Source: JANNWF01 sp052390415
Lineage (GTDB): Bacteria; Pseudomonadota; Gammaproteobacteria; Xanthomonadales; Xanthomonadaceae
Length of the DNA: 26,235 nt
Assembly: GCA_052390415.1 (NCBI GenBank)
Contig: JBQTGY010000024.1
Span: forward strand, 1-26,235
Reading direction: 5' to 3'
Both the position numbers and the translations under genes were made by a program. Under the pieces are notes generated by a model. The model had not been told where the DNA came from. It saw only the letters and a list, made by a program, of their open reading frames with translations, and searched no databases. Numbering within the stretch: position 1 is the stretch's first letter; each line of letters begins with the position of its first letter. Of this stretch, positions 7,685-14,280 are shown piece by piece.

Positions 7685-7758
7685 CACATGACGCCCTCAG
7701 ACCCAAGACGCGGTGCCATGCGCTAGCATCGTCGGATGGCTCCACCGCGGATCGAGAC

Positions 7759-10700
7759 ATGCCCACAATATCGGGCGGTTCTGCTGCCCTGCATGGATTT
7801 CTCTACCAACTCCTGGCTCACTTGGACTGGGCCGTGACATTGGGCGTTTCTTCCGATGGTGAGGACATGAATCTCCTCCTGGAACCCGTGGGCGGGAGCG
7901 ATGCTGAAATGACACCGACCGGCCGACGCGTGATCGAGCAGTACAAGACGCATCGCGATGAACCATGGTCGACTCGGGACGTCATCGATGCGGCGGTTGC
8001 TGATTTCGTTCGTGCTTCGCTGGTCGGCCGAACGGCACACGATGAGTTCCGCTTCGTGACCGACGGCCGCGTAGATCATCTTCAAGGCTTCGTTGATTTT
8101 CTGGCCCGCGTCATGGCATGCGAAGCATCAGGCACGCCCTTGGATGCGATGGTGCGCCGGCCATACCGTGGCCTGGGTTCACTGACGGACGATGCACTGT
8201 TCGCGGTCATCCAGGGACAGATTGCGATCAAGCTCAAGTCAGCCACCCCGCTGGCCCTTGATCTGGTGATGCACGTGCTGGCTCGTACCAAGCTGGAGGG
8301 CGGAGTGCGCGAAGAATCTATGCGCGCCAACGTGGAGCGTTTTCTTCGGCGCTGCTTGCCCAACCCCCACGATGCGCCGGAGAAAACACTCTCACTCGTG
8401 GGCCGGTTGGTTGATGCGCTTGCGACCGGACCGATTCGATGCAATGCCCGCGAGTTCTTGCATGCGGCGGGCATCGACACTGATCGGCCCGCGCGCCTAG
8501 CCACCCTGCAACAACGCCTGCGCCAAGCATTTCTGCGCACGACCACGCTCGGCATGCATCGCTATCGTCCCTCACACGATGTGCGTTCCGAGCCGCCGTG
8601 GAACGTGACCGATACGCCGATCCTCGCGCTGGCCGCCCCGCCAGGCACCGGGAAATCGTGGCAATTGATTCGTCTGGGTCGCGCGCTGGCTGAGCGCGGG
8701 TTTTCTTGCGCCTATGCCCCGTTGCAAGGGGATGTGGCCCGAGCCCTGGAGTTTGCCGCGCAGAGTGTGTGGAACGCGGTGCTGCAATCGCCGACAACCT
8801 CGACGCTTGCTTCACTCAAGCACGCGCTGATCGCCGCGAACGAGCCCATCACCGCAGGACCGTGGCTAGTGGTTCTGATCGACGGGCCCATCGATGTCGC
8901 TGGCGTGGAGCGCCTGATTGACCTGGCCGCTGTCGATCCCGACCTTCGATTCGCCATTACCGTCTCCGATCAAGTGGGCGAACGCCTGCGCTCGCGTCGC
9001 GCGTCATCGGTCGAAGTGATCGATGTTCACCCCTTCACTCACGATGAGCTCATCACTCATCTTGAGCTGCATGGCGTGTCGTGGGCCGATCTGCCGCAGG
9101 ACCTATTTAATCTGCTCACTCTGCCCCTGCTAGCCAGCCTGTACGTCCGCGCCTCGCCCGGTACCTTTACGCTGGCGCCACAATCGGAGTACGCACTGTT
9201 CGACGCGTTGTGGAATCGCATCGCCGAGCGACCTGGAGGCACCGGTGCCTCCGCCCACCTGCGCACGCTCGCTCGCGCTTTCGCAGAACAGCCTGACGCC
9301 GAGTTCCTGGGGCGCGAGCGCGCCTTGTCCGGGGCATCGGATGAAGCTTTGCGCGCGCTCGCCGACGCCGGCTGGCTCGACATCGATTCGCGCTCGCGCC
9401 TGCGCTTCGCGCACGATCGCTTGCTCAATTGGGCGCTCGCCGACGCGGTCGTAAGCGATATCGAGGAGGGTCTGCTATTGGCCGAGGATGCCCTGCCCGC
9501 CCTGCAACTGCCGTGGAGTCCGCCTACGCGCTGGGGCTATGTGTTCATGGACGTCCTGTGGAAGTTGTGCGACACCCCACGCGGTCGAGCGAGCGCGGCG
9601 CGAATACTGCGCGCCTCACCCTCGAACAAGTCGGATATCCCCGATCATGTGCTCTACGAGCAGCTGCTGCCGACCCTGGGATGGCGCGGGATCGATCTGC
9701 TGGATGCGCTGCTCACCATCGACGCCGACGCGGCGCAATCGCCTCGCCTCGTGCAGTGGGCAAAACTCGTCGCGCGCCAGCACCTGACCGCGGCGGACAT
9801 TCCAGCCCTGGAACAACGTGTCAAAGAATGGCTTGGCCGCTCCGATCTCACGGCGGTGCGCCTGGCGCTGACTCTGGTGGAAGCCGCGGGATTGAGCACA
9901 CTGGCAGATGAGGTCTTTCATGTGCATCTGGATCACGTCGATGCCCTCCGAAACCGAGACAAGTCTACTTCCGACTATGAGGTGAGCTTCGCCGCGCTCA
10001 AAGAGTGTGTGCGACGATCTCCGGCTTGGCTGGAACGGGCGATTGAAGCCGCTAACGATGCACACACGTTAGGCGCGCTTGCGTGGCAGCTGCTCAACCT
10101 TGAAGACGACGCCGCCGAGCAGATCTGGGCGCGTCGCAAGGCCCGATTGGTCGAACACGCCGCGCCGGATTTTTTGCGTGGCACGCTAGCGTGCATCCGT
10201 CGATTCCGTGATGTGTCGCTGATCGAGTTTGTGCGCAGCGCCTTGGGCTCGGACAAAGACTTCGATGCCGCTACCGCGATTGGAGTGCTGGCGGCCATCG
10301 CCCCCGAGATGGCGCTCGCGGTGCTCGAATCACAAGAGCGTGCCGAATTTAGATTCACCCGGGACATCCGGTTTGCCGTTTTGCACCGCCAGATTCCCGC
10401 AGCCGCCGAGCAATGGCTGCTGCGACATTTCGACGAGGGCACGAACTACGAGCTTTACGAGGCCATCGAGCCGGAGGCTTCGCCAGCATTGGCGGAGCAC
10501 CTGATGGCGTCGTTCGCTCGCGCGGTGGAGGCGCGGCAACACTCGGATAATCCTTGGCTGCACCGGTGGCAACGCTTGCTCACCAAGCTGCGCCAGCAAC
10601 ACCTAGTGCACGCCCTGGCGTCGACACCCACCGAGACGGGCGTGCTTAGCATCGCCACGCGTCGTGTCAATCCCGATCGCGAATGGCACGATCACCTGCT

Positions 10701-12222
10701 TGGGGAGGCCCGCGAAATACTCATCGCCATCGGCGGGAATGGCCTGTCGTCGCTGCTTCGCTTCGAATTGGAGCACGTACGCGGACGCGTCGCGGTCGAC
10801 GCGTTGCACCTAGCCACTCTGTCGCCATGGCCGAGCGTGGAGGCCGATCTTCTTGCGCATGTCGATTTTGCCAATCAGGTGCCCGGCGATGCTGCCGATA
10901 TCAGCACACGCCTGGCGATCGTTGCGTTAGCCACGCTGGACTATCACGACGCGCTGATTCAGTTGGTTCGCAGCGCCGGTACGGGTGCGCTGCGGGCCGA
11001 GGATTTTGACACCCGGCGCGGCGCTTCGCCCTTTCCCTCGGAGAAGGTCGACATCATCGCGGCGAATCTGACACGCACGGACGGCAGCCAGCTCGAACTC
11101 CTGCGCGAACTCGCGCTCGCGGCGCACTCGCAGTCCCCGACGCTGATCGGACCCATCGAGCAGGCCATGCGTTCGCGCCCCGACGACTCGGCGGTGTTCG
11201 GATTCTGTGTAGAGGCCGTGCTCACGCTCGGAGCCGTACCCGAGTCGGCTGCCCTTTGGGGTCAGCGCTGGCTGGCCAATGAGGCGACGCGTGAGCGCGC
11301 GCTAAGACTGCTGGTGCGCTGCGGAAGTCCCGAATGCTGGCAAATTCTGTTGGACTTTGGCCGCACGGTCCTCGCCCGCCATCCCTGGACGGCTGCTGCC
11401 ATCGCCGTGCGGCATCCCGAGGAAGGCGCGCTCGCTGGAGCCGCCAGCCAGCTCGTCTTGGACGTATTCCACCATACGGAGATGGCGACCGATGTCTTTG
11501 GAGCGGTCGCGCGCCTAGGAAGCGTCGCGGATCGGTCAAAGCTACGGCAGTTGGTGTTTCGATCTGATCCCGTGTTCCTCGACGTGCGGCGCGCGGCCAT
11601 TCGCGCTTGGCTCGAGGTGGATGGGGTCGAAGCGGTCGATGCCGCGCTATGGGCGCTTGAACACAACAGCTCGCACGATGCGTTCTGCGCTGCAGTGATC
11701 ATGCGTCACGGAACGCATGAACAGTGTCTGCGCTTGATGGAAATGCTGCCCTCGCTCGATCGGGAGACACTTTGGTATCACGCTGCACGTGCCGTGCGGC
11801 GGCGACCGTCTGAACTGGCCGACGCCCTGATCGCGCATCTGCAGGCAAGTACCGCTTCGATGAATCGCCGTCTCTTCGCCGTACTGGCAGGCTGGCAAGG
11901 CGAGCGCCATCGCACCGAGCTTCAGGCGCGCATGCGTATCGAACACAGCCCCTCGGTCCTCAAGGCGCTGGAGAAGGCCCTGACGCGCATCGGCCAGTTG
12001 CAGACTCTGAGCGAACATCTGCAGGCGCTACGCACCGCCACCGGCGCGCATCGCCTCTCGGCGCTACAGGCGTGTCTGGCGATGGGGCAGCCCTTCATCC
12101 TGCGAGATTCGGACGATGCACTGTACATAGGCACCGCCCTGGCGACCCATCCCAGGGTGTTTCATTGCCAGGCGTTCGACACCCTAGACTCGTTGTGCAA
12201 GGCATGGAAGCCCGAGAGTTAG
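7759..12222 (+). CDS. Nuclease-STAND NTPase with long helical-repeat C-terminus
   Basis: A 1487-residue protein. Residues 1-210 resemble the Cap4/DUF4297 dsDNA endonuclease domain: GFLYQ (13-17), E42 and D48 in LLLEPVGGSD, then VIEQYK (58-63), giving an acidic-(E/Q)xK site with K63. An NTPase follows, with Walker A APPGTGKS (293-300, K299), Walker B LVVLID (D375), a STAND-like sensor region (ITVSDQVGERLRSRR), and the winged-helix-like RFAHDRLLNWALADAV. From about residue 560 to the end the sequence is continuous alpha-helical repeats (HEAT-like), as in the sensor arms of Avs and other STAND defence proteins. The likely role is to sense an invader with the C-terminal repeats, oligomerise through the NTPase and cleave DNA with the N-terminus. 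The Shine-Dalgarno is weak and the gene lies 177 nt after its neighbour, behind a structured leader. Domain calls are good; the defence role is inference. Confidence 0.88.
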   Translation: MPTISGGSAALHGFLYQLLAHLDWAVTLGVSSDGEDMNLLLEPVGGSDAEMTPTGRRVIEQYKTHRDEPWSTRDVIDAAVADFVRASLVGRTAHDEFRFVTDGRVDHLQGFVDFLARVMACEASGTPLDAMVRRPYRGLGSLTDDALFAVIQGQIAIKLKSATPLALDLVMHVLARTKLEGGVREESMRANVERFLRRCLPNPHDAPEKTLSLVGRLVDALATGPIRCNAREFLHAAGIDTDRPARLATLQQRLRQAFLRTTTLGMHRYRPSHDVRSEPPWNVTDTPILALAAPPGTGKSWQLIRLGRALAERGFSCAYAPLQGDVARALEFAAQSVWNAVLQSPTTSTLASLKHALIAANEPITAGPWLVVLIDGPIDVAGVERLIDLAAVDPDLRFAITVSDQVGERLRSRRASSVEVIDVHPFTHDELITHLELHGVSWADLPQDLFNLLTLPLLASLYVRASPGTFTLAPQSEYALFDALWNRIAERPGGTGASAHLRTLARAFAEQPDAEFLGRERALSGASDEALRALADAGWLDIDSRSRLRFAHDRLLNWALADAVVSDIEEGLLLAEDALPALQLPWSPPTRWGYVFMDVLWKLCDTPRGRASAARILRASPSNKSDIPDHVLYEQLLPTLGWRGIDLLDALLTIDADAAQSPRLVQWAKLVARQHLTAADIPALEQRVKEWLGRSDLTAVRLALTLVEAAGLSTLADEVFHVHLDHVDALRNRDKSTSDYEVSFAALKECVRRSPAWLERAIEAANDAHTLGALAWQLLNLEDDAAEQIWARRKARLVEHAAPDFLRGTLACIRRFRDVSLIEFVRSALGSDKDFDAATAIGVLAAIAPEMALAVLESQERAEFRFTRDIRFAVLHRQIPAAAEQWLLRHFDEGTNYELYEAIEPEASPALAEHLMASFARAVEARQHSDNPWLHRWQRLLTKLRQQHLVHALASTPTETGVLSIATRRVNPDREWHDHLLGEAREILIAIGGNGLSSLLRFELEHVRGRVAVDALHLATLSPWPSVEADLLAHVDFANQVPGDAADISTRLAIVALATLDYHDALIQLVRSAGTGALRAEDFDTRRGASPFPSEKVDIIAANLTRTDGSQLELLRELALAAHSQSPTLIGPIEQAMRSRPDDSAVFGFCVEAVLTLGAVPESAALWGQRWLANEATRERALRLLVRCGSPECWQILLDFGRTVLARHPWTAAAIAVRHPEEGALAGAASQLVLDVFHHTEMATDVFGAVARLGSVADRSKLRQLVFRSDPVFLDVRRAAIRAWLEVDGVEAVDAALWALEHNSSHDAFCAAVIMRHGTHEQCLRLMEMLPSLDRETLWYHAARAVRRRPSELADALIAHLQASTASMNRRLFAVLAGWQGERHRTELQARMRIEHSPSVLKALEKALTRIGQLQTLSEHLQALRTATGAHRLSALQACLAMGQPFILRDSDDALYIGTALATHPRVFHCQAFDTLDSLCKAWKPES

Positions 12223-12480
12223 CCGCGCTTTCGCTTCAAGCAACGTGCGAGTCCAGTTTCAGATCGAAACTCTGCGACGAAGGGTCACTGTAGGCAACCC
12301 ATCGAATGACAAACGCGGCGAGTGTGCGCGCCATTCGAGCCGAGAGCGCCGAGGGCGCGCAATCCCACGATCGTGGCGCTCGTGGGGTCGGGCGACGAGT
12401 GGCTGAGCCGGGGGGGTATCCGCCGCGGGATGCCATAGTCGAACACGCCACCCCTTTCGCGCGGCGTTTTGCTGCTCGAC

Positions 12481-12617
12481 GACTTAATGGTCATCGCTGC
12501 GGCGGACGACACCCAAGTGGAACGCATGGTGCTCATCGTCGTGTGCCGACAGCCGAACGAGACGCGACCATCGTGCGCTGGACTTGGGGGTCATTTCGGA
12601 GCGACTTAGTGGTCGTT
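12481..12617 (+). repeat. Three degenerate 15-bp GACTT..GGTC repeats
   Basis: Copies at 12481-12495 (GACTTAATGGTCATC), 12581-12595 (GACTTGGGGGTCATT) and 12603-12617 (GACTTAGTGGTCGTT) fit the consensus GACTTRRKGGTCRTY and are all in direct orientation, with starts 100 and 22 bp apart. Repeated short motifs of this kind occur at ends of some insertion sequences that bear several transposase-binding sites, but no transposase gene is present. The identity is uncertain. Confidence 0.45.
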
Positions 12618-12675
12618 TGCCGTCACAGACTTTGTGCTCGATCTCGGCCCTGATCTGTGGTCAGAAAAACGCCAC

Positions 12676-12708
12676 TGTCACAGGACATGTCACAGAACCT
12701 GTCACAGG
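12676..12708. repeat. Three 12-bp iterons with TGTCACAG core
   Basis: TGTCACAG starts at 12676, 12688 and 12700, an exact 12-bp period (about one helix turn). The flanked cores form near-perfect palindromes, the best being CCTGTCACAGG at 12698-12708. The array sits 66 bp from the 3' end of tRNA-Arg. Such arrays are typical of binding sites for a recombinase, excisionase, initiator or repressor; no cognate protein is recognisable in the window. Confidence 0.7.
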
Positions 12709-12723
12709 CGATTCGGAGCCCAG

Positions 12724-12760
12724 AAAAACAAAAGGGCCAGTGACCGTAAGTCACTGACCC
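12724..12760 (-). terminator. Rho-independent terminator of tRNA-Arg
   Basis: Read on the minus strand, GGGTCAGTGAC (12760-12750) pairs with GTCACTGGCCC (12744-12734) across a 5-nt loop, with a single G-T wobble. It is followed by TTTTGTTTTT (12733-12724). It lies 14 nt past the tRNA's CCA end. This is the strongest intrinsic terminator in the window. Confidence 0.9.
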
Positions 12761-12774
12761 TCTTGATCTTCGTA

Positions 12775-12851
12775 TGGCGCGCCCGGAGAGATTCGAACTC
12801 CCGACCACCAAGTTCGTAGCCTGGTACTCTATCCAACTGAGCTACGGGCGC
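12775..12851 (-). tRNA. tRNA-Arg (anticodon ACG)
   Basis: The minus-strand sequence folds into a complete 77-nt cloverleaf. The acceptor stem GCGCCCG/CGGGCGC is followed by the discriminator G and an encoded CCA. The D-arm is GCTC...GAGT, the anticodon arm CCAGG-CTACGAA-CTTGG with anticodon ACG (the wobble A would be edited to inosine, reading CGU/CGC/CGA), the variable loop TGGTC, and the T-arm GGGAG-TTCGAAT-CTCTC. Its 3' end faces the defence island, the usual side for tRNA-targeted integration, although no attachment-site duplicate was found by eye at the other island end. Confidence 0.97.
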
Positions 12852-13168
12852 GTTGAACCGCGAATTATGCGGAGCCAATCCGGGGTCGTCAAGGGTTGAA
12901 GTCTGGTTTGATTGCACAACTTGCGGTTGGAAGTGTTCCCCCAACGTGAAGCAATCTCCCCAACCACGTGGCTGCGTGAGCGTGGAGCACACCGCGCCAC
13001 TCATGGCGCCGTCTTGCGAGCACTCACAAACTTCTGACTCCGAATGAGCTCGCTACTGGCTCTTGCGCAGGCATTGCGCGGTTCGCGGGAAACCAGGTGC
13101 TGTCAGGGACTTGCCGCTGAGGCGCTACGCCACCAGCATGGGCAACCCTGATCGTTCGTGGAGACCTC
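12852..13168. other. Intergenic region between tRNA-Arg and lipoprotein gene
   Basis: About 317 bp between two divergent transcription units. The left 40 bp hold the tRNA promoter (annotated separately). The remainder has no supported gene, terminator or repeat. The promoter of the lipoprotein gene must lie here, but I see no clear -35/-10 pair. Confidence 0.6.
12864..12892 (-). promoter_or_regulatory. Sigma70 promoter of tRNA-Arg
   Basis: On the minus strand, TTGACG (12892-12887) and CATAAT (12869-12864) are separated by exactly 17 nt, each one mismatch from consensus. Transcription would start near 12857, a few bases before the mature tRNA 5' end at 12851. Confidence 0.75.
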
Positions 13169-13942
13169 ATGCTCAGCCCTGTCCCATGCACTCGCTTTGA
13201 GCGAGCCGTCGTCTGGCTCGTGATGCTCCTGGTGATGATCTCGCTCGGTGCATGTGGCAACGAAGCGGCTGAGCAGCAAGCCGCCGCTGCTGCCAAGGCA
13301 AAATCCGATGCTGACGCCGCCGCGTTTCTGCCGTCCATTGAAAAGGCTGAAGCAGACGGTCGGCCGGATTTGGCGCGCGCATTTGCCGATGACCTGCTCA
13401 GCAAACATCCGGCCTCGCCTGCCGCAGAGATCATCAAGCCGCGTATCGAAGCGTTGCGGAAGGCGGCGGATGCAGAGATCGAACGACGCCGCCTGCGTGC
13501 GCTGTGGACTTACCACGACGTCGATGACACCGAGGCCACTGGCAAGGTCCGCACCGCGTTCTTGTATGCGACGGAGAGTGTCGCGGGTGAAGCCAAGGTG
13601 CGGTTGGTGCTGCGCCGCCATCATTCTTGGGGACAGTCGGCTTACTTGCTGATCACCGACGGCGACTTCGCCTGCCAAGGCAAATGCGACTTGCAGATGC
13701 GCGTGGATGGCGGTGAGTCAAAGCCAGTGCAGATCAGCCGCGCCGAGGGCAATGTGCCACCCGCGGTTTTCATTGAAGGCGACGTCGATTTTCTAGCGCA
13801 GATGCAGAAGGCCAAGCGGCTTGAGATGCTGATCAAACTGGCGCCGGCTCGACCCACGAAGTTCGAGTTCGAGGTGGCGGGGTTTGATCTTGAAAAGCTG
13901 GGTCCAGAGGTAAGTGGAACGCCACCTGCGGCAGGCGGTTAG
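13169..13942 (+). CDS. Small secreted lipoprotein of unknown function
   Basis: A 257-residue protein with a lipoprotein signal peptide: a basic start, a hydrophobic stretch (VVWLVMLLVMISL, about residues 14-26) and the lipobox LGAC with C29 as the lipidated cysteine. The next residues are GN rather than Asp, so outer-membrane sorting is plausible. Residues 34-110 are an Ala/Lys/Glu-rich helix, likely coiled coil (EQQAAAAAKAKSDADAAAF ... IEALRKAADAEIERRRLR). Residues 110-245 look like a beta-rich domain with a Cys pair in DFACQGKCDLQM (possible disulfide). The last part, FEFEVAGFDLEKL, resembles the C-termini of other periplasmic hypothetical proteins. Shine-Dalgarno GGAG at 13160-13163 supports ATG 13169. 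No neighbour shares its strand closely, so it is probably monocistronic. Confidence 0.85.
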   Translation: MLSPVPCTRFERAVVWLVMLLVMISLGACGNEAAEQQAAAAAKAKSDADAAAFLPSIEKAEADGRPDLARAFADDLLSKHPASPAAEIIKPRIEALRKAADAEIERRRLRALWTYHDVDDTEATGKVRTAFLYATESVAGEAKVRLVLRRHHSWGQSAYLLITDGDFACQGKCDLQMRVDGGESKPVQISRAEGNVPPAVFIEGDVDFLAQMQKAKRLEMLIKLAPARPTKFEFEVAGFDLEKLGPEVSGTPPAAGG

Positions 13943-14280
13943 GACGGCAACCGACGTGGACGCAGTTTGCGTTCTGCATTTGCAGTTCACCCGCGCGCCT
14001 CACCTCTGCCAAACCAAATACGCAACGTTCACGTTGGCCACACGGCGCGGCAAGGTCTTGGATTCCGGCGTGCGCCGGGATGTCAGGTTGAGGGAGCATT
14101 GGCGTCCTCAGACATCGCAATCTGGCGTCCTCTCCAGCGAGTGCAGACCCTCGCGCCAAGCGCACATCTGATTTGCCAGTCTTCAGTGCTTGCCGGCGGG
14201 CCGAGGTCCATCTGATTGCATTGACCGGGTTACTCGCCTGTGGTAATGCCTTAACCGCTTACTAACGAACTGGAATGACT
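13943..14280. other. Intergenic region before the TonB receptor gene
   Basis: About 338 bp with no supported gene. It holds a REP-like palindrome (14060-14082). Near the receptor gene there is TTGACC at 14221-14226 and, 17 nt later, TAATGC at 14244-14249, a weak possible promoter that overlaps an imperfect palindrome GGTAATGCCTTAACC (14242-14256). No clear Fur box is seen. Confidence 0.45.
14060..14082. repeat. REP-like palindrome
   Basis: GATTCCGGCGTGCGCCGGGA is an imperfect inverted repeat (CCGGCG/CGCCGG around TG). It shares its ATTCCGGCGT...CCGG pattern with the two elements at 25921-25980. It is intergenic, as expected for the short extragenic palindromes common in Lysobacterales and other Gammaproteobacteria. 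Confidence 0.6.

Larger units (their letters stand above)
12223..12722. other. Non-coding 500-bp stretch at the island's right end
   Basis: No convincing gene is found. Short open frames here lack start signals and recognisable sequence, and one frame gives a run (SRGVLLLDDLMVIAAADD) that could be the ghost of an eroded gene. The stretch carries two repeat families, annotated separately: GACTT-GGTC copies (12481-12617) and 12-bp iterons (12676-12708). CAGAAAAAC also appears at 12662-12670 and again at 12721-12729, flanking the iterons. The composition fits a scar left by mobile DNA between the defence genes and the tRNA. Confidence 0.6.

Noticed and set aside
12306..12653. 115-codon open frame in the intergenic region
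   Set aside because: No ribosome site or recognisable sequence, biased Arg/His composition, and it crosses the repeat copies.
12676..12708. Short CRISPR array
   Set aside because: The period of 12 bp is far too short for repeat plus spacer; these are iterons.
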